NCBI RefSeq assembly: GCF_964355755.1
Contig: NC_092676.1
Coordinates: 3,518,288-3,582,287, forward strand
Length of the DNA: 64,000 nt
Direction: 5' to 3'
From: Antedon mediterranea
Taxonomy: Eukaryota; Echinodermata; Crinoidea; Comatulida; Antedonidae
Shown here: positions 29,286 to 40,074 of the stretch, one piece after another
How the letters are laid out: every line of letters starts with the position of its first letter
Position numbering within the stretch: position 1 is the stretch's first letter
Position numbers and translations under genes: made by a program
The notes under the pieces: generated by a model
What the model was told of the DNA's origin: nothing
The model's input: the letters and a program-made list of their open reading frames with translations, nothing else
Database searches by the model: none

Positions 29286-30453
29286 GCTCTATCTACACTA
29301 TCAAACTAGTTTGACAAAAAGGTGTGATGTGCCAAAATATGGTAGTGATATTCCCAACAATGGTAGTGGTATATCATGTCCATATATGGGCCCTTCACAT
29401 TTTTTTTGTCACATAACATTTGATATTGTAGACAAAGCTTTACTGTTTAAACAAAATGACCCACATTTTTCATTTTATTTGAAATTCATATACAATTTAG
29501 ATTTCAAAGATTTTTTTGTTATCTTTTGTGGTTCACCACCACATTTATTCATTCAATGTTTCATTAGGGCCTACATAATTTGTTACCATTATTTTCTGTT
29601 TTTCCTCATTAATATCATAATGTTAACCTTTAGTATCATCATTAATAAACATTCATTTGTTATTTTGTTTTCTGAATTACTAAACATTAATATACAAAGT
29701 ATTTACTTCTTAACATTCTTTTTTTTGCTAAATCTTCTATTTACAAAATCAATTGTACATTAATTAAATACTTAGATTTCAAAGATAAAAACACACAAAG
29801 TAACGCAAAAGGTTCAAGTATGTTTTTTTTAGCTTGTGGTTCATCAATATCTATACGATTGCACTGCGGTAATGTACCGGTACAGCAATGGTAACAAGTT
29901 AAAACCAAACCAACTTCTCCTTCTCGATACTGGAGTAAAACTACAATTTATAACGCCTTCGATTTAAGTTCCAAAAGGTCAAAGAATGTTGTTTTTGCTT
30001 TAGATTTTCCTTCGTGCTTCATCAATTGTACGGTAAAGTACGGGTACTACTGGTAACAAGTTAAAACTAAACCAATTTCTCTTTCTCCATACTGATAGTA
30101 AACTCTAAATTAAAGACTAAAACTAACTCCTTCGAGGAAGCAACGGCAATAGAAATTAAAGGGCGACAAATTTTACTTAATTCGTTTTTTATGACATTAA
30201 ATGGTCGCACAGACACTTCTGTTCATCTATTCATAGCAAAAAACTATTCAAAACAAACAAGTTACGAAAACAGTAAGCCCTAACAAGGAAACAAGAGCAT
30301 ATGAAGCCCTGTCCACACTATCTAACTTTATGTAACAAGTTATTGCCCATAAACGGACATGATGATGTCACATCACTACCATATTTGGGCATACCACTAC
30401 TATGGGCACATCACACTTTTGTTGTCAAACTAGTTTGATAGTGTAGACAGAGC
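29286..30453. mobile_element. TTAA-type MITE, copy 2
   Basis: Homologous along its length to 2701-3852, with the same inverted ends. The flanking TTAA duplications have decayed (TTTA on the left, CTAA on the right). It was carried here by the block duplication rather than by a new insertion, since flanks match too. Confidence 0.8.
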
Positions 30454-30706
30454 CTAATGCTGGTTGGACCAAAAATAGATCGGAAATGAAAAATCGGAAC
30501 ATAAAGGCTTGCTTCTAAGTGTTCTCTATGTCTTGTCGTCACTTGGAAGGTAAACATATTATTATGTACACTACTCTCCCAGGCTAGGTCACTGCGTATA
30601 TTGTTACAGTATTTCTATCTATGTTCAGTATTATATAATTTCTTATTTACATACCACCTGTCCTATTGGTATATAAGTACTCTAGGCGTTGTTTTCTGTT
30701 CTTCTT

Positions 30707-30735
30707 CTGATGAGAATTGTTTCTCGAAACATGTC
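30707..30735 (+). ncRNA. Hammerhead-ribozyme-like motif, copy 2
   Basis: CTGATGAGAATTGTTTCTCG followed by AAACATGTC. It lacks the extra ATG triplet of the copy at 4108, so CUGAUGA runs directly into the stem. GAAA and a minimal stem III (AC/GU) before the UC cleavage position are kept. Stem II pairs best if it borrows two core bases, so activity is uncertain. Confidence 0.4.
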
Positions 30736-31386
30736 ACATTTTAAGGCAGTTTGCCTATTCGTTAAATGCCTCGCTATACTCATAATTAACTCGTAAGTTC
30801 GGTGGAATCATTCATGATTTATCTATTATATAATATGATTGTATGATTACCGTTATTTTGATATTAGTAAATGAATTTAGAAATACCTCTTTACTAAACG
30901 AATCGGAATAAAATAAAACTGAGATAATAACAGAAGCTGTGCGTGTGAAGTATACAACAACAGTTTCAAGGTAAACCATCCAAGTATTTTCATTTCGATT
31001 GGTTTGTTAAAAATGTCTAAATTCCTAATCCGGAGGTAATGAAGTAAATAAACACTGTATGGGGCATCATTGTATTATCACTGGATAACATACCACGCAA
31101 TATAATAATAACACATATGAAATGATCTGCTAAAATAACTTTATAATCGGATAAACAATTATTTCTATATGATTGGATATTGTATTGGGCACAAATGAAA
31201 TCATATCACGTGAGGCTTTAGTAATAATGTCTTTCAAAAGAATGCGTTAAAACATCAACTATTCTTACATTGTAGTCATTACCATAAATGATTGGAATTT
31301 ACAATAGTCCTAAACAATCTCAATTTTGGTAAGGAAGTTACTTTAAACCGATCAAAAGCAATATTTGAGAATTGACATTCACAAGA

Positions 31387-32907
31387 ATGGCTCATTCTCA
31401 ATATTGGAGATTGCTGTTCTTCAAGTTTCTGATTATATTTCATATATCTCACTGTTGTCATGCGCAGTACTACAATTTTACAGAACATCCACAATCGGTT
31501 CTCGTTGCAGACGGACAAACTACAACGCTATTGTGTGAATGGACACCACCATTGAATAACAACCATCTCGTAACATGGACATACGATCGTGTTAATAGTC
31601 CTAAACGAATTGAAATTTCAGATACAAAATACGCATTAATGAACGAAGCAACATCTTCAAGTCTTTCCATTTCTAATGTTGGCTCTGGTGACGTAGGCAA
31701 CTACATTTGTGAGATCTTCGAATGTGATTCATACAACAGTGTCTCATCTTCTACATTTGCTTCTCTAGTATTAGGAGAATTGATATGTAATCCGGAGAAT
31801 ATTGTTGATATAGGAACAACGCTGATATGCTCCTTCACCTCTTCTGATAATTCATATATTATTAATTTACTATGGTATAACAACGGAAAACAAATAACTT
31901 CGGGACAACAACAAAACAATGATTTAGAATCAACGGCTCTGACTGCCGAAGACGAGGGAGGTCTATTTACTTGTAAAGCCACTATCGGATTCCAAAGTCA
32001 AGCGACAGGAACTTGTGAAACTACTCCGCTAGTATTTCCTATAGATGCAGAGATTGAACAATCACCGCCAGGTCCACTTCAGGTTGGCGATAGCTTTAAT
32101 CTTACCTGCTCAGGAAAAGGTAATCCTGAAAATTATAATTACGAATGGACTTTGAATAACAACCCAGTAGAATCTATGACAGATAGTCGATTTGCAATTG
32201 GCAATGTGGTTATTGTGAATACTGTATCAGGCAGTGACAATGGCAAAATGGTTTCCTGTACTATTAGTAGTAGTGGCTACAGCAGTATAGCGAGCTATAC
32301 AATAAACATTTTGGATCAGATGTCGAGTACAACTACAAGTATGTCGATACCAGATAAGCCTACACGTACACAAAAACCAATTACGGTCAGACTATCAACA
32401 CATGATGTCCCGGATGATATTTCAACAACAGTAATGACTACACGTTTACAGTCGACACTAGATACACGACGTACGCCAACATCAATTACACATCAACTAT
32501 CAACACATAATGTCTCGGAAGACGTTTCCACAACAATAGACCTAGCGAATACACGTCTACACACAACACCTGTTACTGTAACGCGTTCTATTACAGAAAT
32601 CCTAACGGTTGTAATTATCGTAGTTACAATTTTACTGGTCGTTTCTTTGATAATAATAATAAGTTTGTGTGTTTATATGCAAAAAAGAAAAAAGAAAAAC
32701 ACAACTCCTTCAAATCGACTGTCAAATAATCTCGAGCACGTTTACGATTACATTATGTTATCGAGCGCACACGTGACCTCGACAGCCAGTGACACTAAGT
32801 ATGATTATGTCATACACCCATTCACACGCAATACGGAGGAATCCACTCCTGAGTACCTTGAATTGGACGATGGTTTCCAAGATGGCGCACCAAAAATTTA
32901 TATCTAA
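31387..32907 (+). CDS. Three-Ig receptor, class C, tail shortened by deletion
   Basis: 506 residues from ATG 31387 (MAHSQYWRLLF). Signal peptide ~26, Ig1 (CEW...YICEIF), Ig2 (extra Cys pair ICNPE / GTCETT), Ig3, Thr-rich stalk with repeated TTRLQST-type units, transmembrane helix ~406-432, then a ~70-residue tail with VYDYI, KYDYV and EYLEL motifs. Compared with its broken duplicate at 4822, about 240 bases are deleted just after the GFQDGAPK codons; the frame then runs to an early stop in former 3' flank. The tail therefore lacks the distal YENG-type motif kept in 61603. Otherwise no lesions are seen, and it is possibly functional with a reduced tail. Confidence 0.82.
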   Translation: MAHSQYWRLLFFKFLIIFHISHCCHAQYYNFTEHPQSVLVADGQTTTLLCEWTPPLNNNHLVTWTYDRVNSPKRIEISDTKYALMNEATSSSLSISNVGSGDVGNYICEIFECDSYNSVSSSTFASLVLGELICNPENIVDIGTTLICSFTSSDNSYIINLLWYNNGKQITSGQQQNNDLESTALTAEDEGGLFTCKATIGFQSQATGTCETTPLVFPIDAEIEQSPPGPLQVGDSFNLTCSGKGNPENYNYEWTLNNNPVESMTDSRFAIGNVVIVNTVSGSDNGKMVSCTISSSGYSSIASYTINILDQMSSTTTSMSIPDKPTRTQKPITVRLSTHDVPDDISTTVMTTRLQSTLDTRRTPTSITHQLSTHNVSEDVSTTIDLANTRLHTTPVTVTRSITEILTVVIIVVTILLVVSLIIIISLCVYMQKRKKKNTTPSNRLSNNLEHVYDYIMLSSAHVTSTASDTKYDYVIHPFTRNTEESTPEYLELDDGFQDGAPKIYI

Positions 32908-33894
32908 AGCAAACGTTAGAAGTATACAGTATGGAACTTAATCAAGTTAATCAATCATTGTATAGAAAGCACTATCCCACAGAGGTCTTGTTTAACATAT
33001 ACATTTAACAAGATACATTTTCGAAGAAAAACAAGTACATTGTAATTCTCATTATACGAAGGACAAACTGGAAACTGCACCATGGATCTAGTTTAAGTTT
33101 TAAAAAGGATATGCTTTTAAATAAATTGTTATATAATATTACAACATTTATTGTATATAAACCACTACCACCACCATGGTCTAATATAAATCTAAATAAA
33201 TAAATAAGTGTACAGTTATATACATTAAAAAAAAAGTAAACTTTAGGCCGTTATAGCAAAACATTGTAAGCTTGTATAGACGCAACAAAAGCGAGTGACA
33301 GTTCGAATAATACATTGCTTATGATTGATCAAATCGCTTACGTTGCTTTACGTCCTTGTGTTGCGTCTCTAGTGGGAACCAAGCATTAGGGGAAAATGTA
33401 CGCAATAGTAGTACAAAAATTATATATTATTTAAGGAAGCAATATAGATGAACAGATTATGGTTAAATAACATAGTATAAAATGACTCTAAGTAACGAGA
33501 GGAAAGCCATGATTCAAAGTTGATATTTATTTGATCATCATCAGGAGTCGATGATCAAATAAAGATTGAAACGTTGAACCATGGTTTGCATCTCCTTATT
33601 ATTTAAGGAAACAATAACACTAGATTATTAACGAGCAATACGACAAGAATAACACAGAAATTAGGAAGGCAGGAAGTTTTACGAAACTTGTTTAAAATGT
33701 ATTGATTTATCAAGTTGTCCGGTATCGTGTTTTGTTTTCACTTTCGTAGATGTTTCAAAGTGTACAATGAACGAACAAAATAATGCCAGTGAATTATCTA
33801 ATATATCAACATATTATTGGTTAAGGAAACGAATTATAATAATATATAAGTACCTTAAATTATATAAGGAATACAAACTTACATTGACTACAAA
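32908..33894 (+). other. Intergenic, duplicate of 6640-7655
   Basis: 3' flank, remains of a short GACGCAA-ended element (~33285-33370) and the foldback at 33482-33605. No gene is visible. Confidence 0.5.
33482..33605. repeat. Long foldback element, copy 2
   Basis: Same structure as 7262-7376. Here the inner pairing is stronger: TATTTGATCATCATC against GATGATCAAATAAA. Confidence 0.6.
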
Positions 33895-34045
33895 GTTTAA
33901 TGGTTCACAATTGGACTATGTTATTTTATAAATGCTTAATTACATTTAATATACATTTGTTAAAACTATCGAAATCGGTTATCGTTGCAAAAAGACAAAC
34001 AATTATCGTATGAATGTAAACCAAAATTGTATGCAAACGATGTAC
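33895..34045 (+). pseudogene. Decayed 5' end of a receptor gene
   Basis: Matches the family start: an LFYKCLI-like segment, then AAATCGGTTATCGTTGCAAA corresponding to the SVLVAEG codons, then ATCGTATGAATG corresponding to LSCEW. Indels break the frame. It is the duplicate of 7660-7815. Confidence 0.65.
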
Positions 34046-34550
34046 TGAAAATATGCTTGGTATTATAGATGGAGTGGTAAACTATTTATAAATTCAGAAA
34101 CAAAGTAAACATAAATCTATGTATATGTTTCCATCTAATTGTAGCCTTAAATTAATCTAGTCAAACTAAGTGTTCACTGTTTACAAAACAAAGTAGTGGC
34201 CAATATGGGGTTATGGGTTACACATTTACTGTCATTACACCTAGAGGTCTAGTTCTGCAGCCAAATCTTGTTCTTTAGTTTAAAAAATCAAATCGTAAAC
34301 CAACTAAGAGAAGACAGACATTTAATCAGTAATTGTATCTTTTCATAAACGAACAATATTATGTCTTTCTACATATGTTTAAATCAATAGTATGTTTAAA
34401 TTACTGTATTTGACAATGCAGTGTTAATGTTCAGAATTGTGTAATTCTTATTCTTGTCAGCATTTATCAGGTATTCCTGTCGTGTGTGGCAGCAGACGGC
34501 AACTTACATAAAAAGAAACAGAAATGTTAGAACGTTTTAGTTCTAAGTTA

Positions 34551-34566
34551 CTCTAGGGGGCGGTAT
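34551..34566 (+). promoter_or_regulatory. CTCF-like motif upstream of 34705
   Basis: CTCTAGGGGGCGGTAT, about 140 bases before the start codon. It is closer than in 8676 because of a deletion in the intervening sequence. Confidence 0.5.
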
Positions 34567-34704
34567 GCATTATTTTAAAATAACTTTATACAGGTTACGT
34601 ATCGTTAAATGTGGTATACAATTCTGGACATTTTTTATTCGTATAATCTTGAATTTTATAAGTAAGTAAATCGATCCCGGAACTTAACCGTCGCAGTGTT
34701 TATA

Positions 34705-36618
34705 ATGGCTCGTCATCAATATTGTACATTGCTGTTGTACAAGTACCTGGTTATATTGTATAGTATTTTTCACTGCTGTTGTGCACAATCCTATACTTTT
34801 ACAAAAAAACCTCAACCTGTTCTTGTTGGACATGGACAAACAGCAACGCTATCGTGTGAATGGACACCAGCATTGAATGAAAACCATGATGTTGAATGGA
34901 CATACTATCCTGTTGGTAGAACGGGTCAAGTAATTGAAAGTTCAACGTCAAAATACACTTTGACAAAAGGTACAACATTTTCAAGGCTTTCCATTTTTAA
35001 TGTTGATTCTAATGATGTAGGAACATACGTGTGTCGTATCTCCGAAGGTGATGGTGTATATAGTTACAGTGAAACTACTTATGTAGTGCTAGGAGTGTTA
35101 ACGTGCAATCCAGAATATGATAATGGTGACATAGGAACAACGATGACATGTTCTTATACTTCATCTTATGCTGCATATTTTATTGATTTACTATGGTATA
35201 AAGATGGAAATGAAATAACTTCAGCAGCACAACGAAATAATATCAAAGAATCAAGGACTTTGACTAGTGAAGACGATGGAGCTGCATTTACTTGTACAGC
35301 GAGACTCGCTACACATGACAATTTGGAGGTAGGAACTTGTGAAACTACTCCTCTAATATTGAATATAGATGCGGAGATTGAACAATCTCCGCCAGGTACA
35401 CTTCAGGTTGGTGATAGCTTTAATCTTACCTGCTCAGGGAAAGGTAATCCTGATTATTATAATTTTGCATGGACGTGGAATGGTAAACCTGTAGGATCGT
35501 CGACATGTAAAAATATATTTGGAATAGGCCACGTGCTTACTGTTTTGGGTGCAACAAGCAATGTGAATGGCATAAACGCTACTTGCACTATTAGTCGTGA
35601 TAGTCGCAACAGCAGTACAACGACCTATACAATAAATACAGTTTTCGTAAATGTGACCTCTACAACGACACATTCACACACGACACCAGGTACACATACG
35701 CAAAAGGCAAGTATATATAACCTATCAGAAACTACTAGACTAAAGATTGTCATTGGAGCCGTTTCAGTAGCGTTTGTGATTTCGACGACAGGAAATATAA
35801 TTTTCTTTTTAAGGAAAAGGCGCCAAAAAACTAAACGAATAAGCCTGCAATTAAAGTCAATGAATGACATTGAACAAAAGACTGCAGATTCTGACGTTCA
35901 TGAAAACTTGGTGACAGTTTTGACTGTTGATAAGTTTGGGATTTCAAAAGAGTCAAACGCAGAAGACAATTTAACCACTATGTCATGTGATAAACGTACA
36001 CTGGCAGCACGTGACCAATTACAAGACAACGTTGATTATGATTGTGTGGCATCAGACGACAATCGAAGCACTGACATTACAGTAAACAGCAACAATGAAT
36101 GCCATGATTCGGCATTAGTAGACATTCACAACGATGAAATGACATCTGAAACAGGCAGTGAATATGAGTATGATTATGTGGAGACATCAGGCATAGGGGC
36201 CACAGAGAATAACGGCACTGCAGAATACCTTGAGGTTGTCGATGACAACGCTGATGACGATCCCAGAAGAAATGCACTAAAAACAGAAAATACTAGGCCT
36301 ACAGCTGGCGAGTACAATGATGTTTCAATGTCACAAACTTATATTTCCATAAATACTAGAACCAATGATAAAGAAACTGAGTACAAAAACAGTAAATTAC
36401 ATTGTCAGAAAGATTTCCCGACTTCTGACAACTCAAAGACCAAGTCCGAAAGTGTTAAATTATCACAGAGATCAAGAAGATATGGAAAAACCATTTCAGA
36501 TAATCGCGAAGATGACGTCACCAATGTGCATGCGAGTAAATTTGAAGTACGTGATACAAACGACGTATACGAAAATGCATCGGTACGCAGAAAAGCAGCG
36601 AAGTGTGCTAAGAAATAG
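34705..36618 (+). CDS. Three-Ig receptor, class B tail with alternative membrane segment
   Basis: 637 residues from ATG 34705 (MARHQYC). Signal peptide 1-27; three Ig domains; Ig3 has an extra Cys (GSSTCKN). The stalk (VFVNVTSTTTHSHT...), membrane helix (~345-372, IVIGAVSVAFVISTTGNIIFF) and proximal tail differ from other class B genes and nearly match those of 50841. Tail motifs include VDYDCV, EYDYV, EYLEV, EYNDV, YISI, YKNS (YENS in relatives) and VYENA. The promoter and the last ~90 residues match 8676, its positional duplicate. The middle therefore appears replaced by gene conversion or recombination. It is open throughout and probably functional. Confidence 0.88.
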   Translation: MARHQYCTLLLYKYLVILYSIFHCCCAQSYTFTKKPQPVLVGHGQTATLSCEWTPALNENHDVEWTYYPVGRTGQVIESSTSKYTLTKGTTFSRLSIFNVDSNDVGTYVCRISEGDGVYSYSETTYVVLGVLTCNPEYDNGDIGTTMTCSYTSSYAAYFIDLLWYKDGNEITSAAQRNNIKESRTLTSEDDGAAFTCTARLATHDNLEVGTCETTPLILNIDAEIEQSPPGTLQVGDSFNLTCSGKGNPDYYNFAWTWNGKPVGSSTCKNIFGIGHVLTVLGATSNVNGINATCTISRDSRNSSTTTYTINTVFVNVTSTTTHSHTTPGTHTQKASIYNLSETTRLKIVIGAVSVAFVISTTGNIIFFLRKRRQKTKRISLQLKSMNDIEQKTADSDVHENLVTVLTVDKFGISKESNAEDNLTTMSCDKRTLAARDQLQDNVDYDCVASDDNRSTDITVNSNNECHDSALVDIHNDEMTSETGSEYEYDYVETSGIGATENNGTAEYLEVVDDNADDDPRRNALKTENTRPTAGEYNDVSMSQTYISINTRTNDKETEYKNSKLHCQKDFPTSDNSKTKSESVKLSQRSRRYGKTISDNREDDVTNVHASKFEVRDTNDVYENASVRRKAAKCAKK

Positions 36619-36913
36619 AAGAAGAATAACAGAAACAAACGTACAGAATATTCATACAAAAACCAACAATGAAAACTGCACTAACGCATATTATCACAAA
36701 GACTTGTTTATGAATGTTTAATCTATTAAGGCTTTTATTATGTGAAATTGTTATCTGTTATTATTGTCCCCAACACGTACAGGGGTGTGACTTATTCTTT
36801 TACGTATTCTAAGACTAGTATGGGCCATGATAGTTCCATGGTAAGAGAAATAGAAAAGTAGGCTAAATATATAAGTCAATATCTTGAAATATTTAATTTT
36901 GTTTAAGGAAGTA

Positions 36914-36919
36914 AATAAA
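36914..36919 (+). terminator. Candidate poly(A) signal
   Basis: AATAAA, the positional equivalent of 10987-10992 downstream of the duplicate gene. Confidence 0.4.
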
Positions 36920-36972
36920 AAAATATTATATTAGAAATAATCAACTCTGAAATGAACATTAACCAGAAAAGA

Positions 36973-37724
36973 GAATGGTAGGAAGTATTAACAGATGGAT
37001 AGCAAGAATTCAAATCGTACAGAAAACAGGAAAGAAAAACAGAATAAAGTTCATCGACAACTTATCCTTATTTGGCATGAAATAAACAACAATAAAAGAT
37101 CAATATATGCCAGTACACGTGATCGTCCAAAATGGTTTTTCCATGATGTTTCTATATAAAACTACGATTGTATACGTCATTAGATTTCTATATACATGTA
37201 ATTTAAATATTAAACTTTAAGGAACAACTATTGATCGATATTTACAGAAATTAATAATTTTGTGAATATGTATTTAATATATTTCGTATCATTTTTATAA
37301 ATATTTCTATTTATATTTTTGCTTTAAGGCTATAATTGTTTTACTACTGTAATAATTTTAGACTAGTTCAGACTTATGTTTTTCTTAAAAGAATAAATAA
37401 AAAGTTTCAGATATCACAAATGTGTGAAGGAATACGTTTAAAATGGTAACGTACCGTAATGTAAATGTATATTATCTTATTTCATAAAGGATAAAAAAAA
37501 TATATTTCATTGAATATGTAATTAATTGTTGCTGTAATTGCTTATTATTATAAGAAAGCTATCAAATTAAACTTAATTTATTTCAAATGCTATTGTACTA
37601 TTGTTTGTTGATTAAGCAACAAATGATTGGAAAGAGCAGCAGTTGATATCAACGTTAACGATAATGAGAAAGTTGTAACAGAATAGTGACTAGGAAGACT
37701 TTATGAAAAGCAAGAGATATAAAT
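36973..37724 (+). other. Intergenic
   Basis: No gene is visible. Similar 3'-flank DNA occurs after 45918, near 48640 and after 52720, showing that it is part of the repeated unit. Confidence 0.45.
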
Positions 37725-39280
37725 TTCATACAGTATTTCTAACGCGGCTTCTGTACTGCTAGGAGAATTAACATGCAATCCAGAATATGATAATGGTGAA
37801 ATAGGAACAATGGTGACATGTTCTTATCCTTCTTCTTATACTGCAAATGATATTGATTTACTATGGTATAAGAACGGAAGGCCATTTAATTAAAAAACAC
37901 AGCAGAATAATGTTTTAGAATCAAGGGCTTTGACTGCCGAAGACGATGGAGCTGTATTTTTATTTGTAAAGCCACCACCGGATCAAACAATCAATTGATA
38001 GGACCTTGTAACTACTCCGCTAGTATTGACTATAGATGGAGAGATTGAACAATCACCGCCAGGTCCACTTCAGGTTGGCGATAGCTTTAATCTTACCTGC
38101 TCAGAGAAAGGTAATCCTGATTATTATAATTATGAATGAACGTGGAATGGATACCCTGTAGGATCGTCCACAATGAAAGGCGATTTGCAATAGTTAATGT
38201 ACTTACTGTGAAGATTGACAATGACAATACAAAAGAAGTTACTTGTACCATTAGTCGTAGCGATCGCAAAAGCAGTACAACGAGCTATACAATAAACGTT
38301 TTGGATAACACTGTACGTTGTACACAACATCATGTCACAGATAAGCCACAAATATTGATTATTATCATTGGCGTAGTGGCAATAGTTATCGTGATTTTAA
38401 TAACTACAATTGTAATTTACTTTTTACATAAAAGGCGCAAGAAACAGGATGGCAAAAAGACAAAACCTGAAAGTGTAACATTGAAAGATCCATGGCAACA
38501 CTGATCAAGAAATTATTATTAAAACGCGCGTAGATGGCCCTCTGCGCGAAACGTTGATAACAGATTTGGCTGCAATGTCAGACACATATGGAAACTTGGA
38601 GATTGTTTACGAAGACCCTGACGTGCCGCCACACAACCAATTAACAGAAAAAGTTAAGTATGATTATGTTGCATCAGAGGAAATGACAGTTGAAAGAGAA
38701 AGCAAAAACGAGTACGACTAAGCGGCAACAACAGACACCCACAGTGCCGAGATGACAACTGAACGACACAACTATGATTATGTGGTATCAGCAGAAATCC
38801 ACAGCACAGAAAATGAATATGACGATGTAACATCAGCAGACGATCAAAATGATGAAACAGAAAATGAGTATGATTATGTGGAAACATCAGGCATAGGCGC
38901 CACAGAAAAAAAAGGCTCTGCAGAATACATTGAACTTGTTGATGACAGCGCTGATGACGATCCCAGTAAAGATTCACTAAAAACAGATAATAATACTAGG
39001 CCTACAGCTGGTGAGTACAATGATGCTTTAATGTCACAAACTTCATTTTCCATAAATACTAGAACCAAAGAGGCTGAGTACGAAAACAGTCTCAAAGATA
39101 TCACGGCGACTTCTGACAACACAAAGTACGAAAATGTTAAATTATCAATGAGATTAAGAAGAGATGGAATAACCATTTCAGATAACCGCGAAGATGACGT
39201 CTCTCTGGTGTATGCGAGTACAAGATACAAACGTAAATGCATCGGTACGCACAAAAGCAGTGAAGTCTGCTAAGAAATAG
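37725..39280 (+). pseudogene. 5'-truncated class B receptor with many lesions
   Basis: Begins at the end of Ig1 (NAASVLLGELTC), with signal peptide and most of Ig1 missing. Ig2 contains an in-frame TAA near 37891 and frameshifts near 37960 and 38010. Ig3 has a TGA where relatives read TGG (38138). The membrane helix (~38350-38430, IIIIGVVAIVIVILITTIVIY) is intact. A deletion near 38490 shifts the frame. The tail (38752 onward) retains NYDYV, EYDDV, EYDYV, YIEL and YENS-like codons and ends out of frame near AAGAAATAG at 39280. Confidence 0.85.
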
Positions 39281-39784
39281 AAGAAGTAAAACAGAACCAA
39301 ACGCAAGATCAAAAACAACAATGAAAACTGCACCAAACAATACATTACATTAAACACTAAACACTACAAAATTAAAGTGAAGTGAAATCTTTATCTATAT
39401 ATTTCCAAAAATACTGTTTCTATCACGTAGATGAGACTTATTTTCAGATACAAACACAAGCAATCATTACTAAATTATATTTTGAAATGTACAGTAATTA
39501 ATTGTTGGTTGTTTAAGAAAGTAAATTGAAATAAATTAGAAAGATGAATATTAACCAGAAAATGGAAGGGTAGGAAGTATTAGAAGAAAATAATTAGCAA
39601 GAATTGAAATCGTTCAGAAACGAGGGAAGAAATCAGAAAAGGCCATCAGCCAACATAAGTATCCTAATTTGGCATATTTTATGAAAGTACGTCAAAAGGT
39701 TGTATGATGGTTCTCTAAAACCTCGACTATACGTCATTAGATTTGTATGGTATAATATAGATATTCAACAATAAGCAAAAAATT
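39281..39784 (+). other. 3' flank, duplicated near 54480-54900
   Basis: Shares AACAATACATTACATTAAA and downstream sequence with the region following the tail fragment at 54065. No gene is visible. Confidence 0.5.
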
Positions 39785-39990
39785 AATTTACCTCCGTCAA
39801 GGAGGTATATGTAATCGATCGCGTGTGTTTGTCTGTTTGTTTGTTTGTCTGTTTGTTTGTTTGTTAGCAGGATTACTCAGTAATTACAAGATCTTTACCA
39901 AAATTATTATTATTATATTAAAAAATACAGATAGATATGTGGTCAAGGACCATTCCATTAAATGTTGAGACCTTTTGGGACCACGGTCCC
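39785..39990. repeat. ACCTCC...GGAGGT-ended dispersed repeat
   Basis: Starts with the palindrome ACCTCCGTCAAGGAGGT followed by a (TGTT)n-rich stretch and AGCAGGATTACTCAGTAATTA. I recognise this start as typical of a repeat widespread in marine invertebrate genomes; its class is uncertain. It lies at the left edge of a 2.3-kb stretch (39785-42075) absent from the duplicate block near 54900. Confidence 0.5.
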
Positions 39991-40074
39991 AATTCTGGAC
40001 CACTTTTTAGTATACTTTTCAGACCTGCTAGTGTTAAAAAATAGGACAGAATTTTCAAAAGCCGGCGAGCAGTA

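Larger units (their letters stand above)
25070..36972 (+). repeat. Segmental duplication, copy 2
   Basis: Same gene and repeat order as 750-11045: class A tail, MITE, Penelope-like fragment, class C gene, foldback, 5' fragment, class B gene. It differs by insertions of a pogo-like element (26756-27733), an AGTCGC repeat (~28163) and a ~1-kb insertion (28264-29257). The interior of the class B gene (stalk to proximal tail) is not the same as in copy 1. Confidence 0.75.

Noticed and set aside
29311-29763. 150-codon open frame in the MITE
   Set aside because: It begins in the terminal inverted repeat and is not preserved in the other copy, so it is chance.
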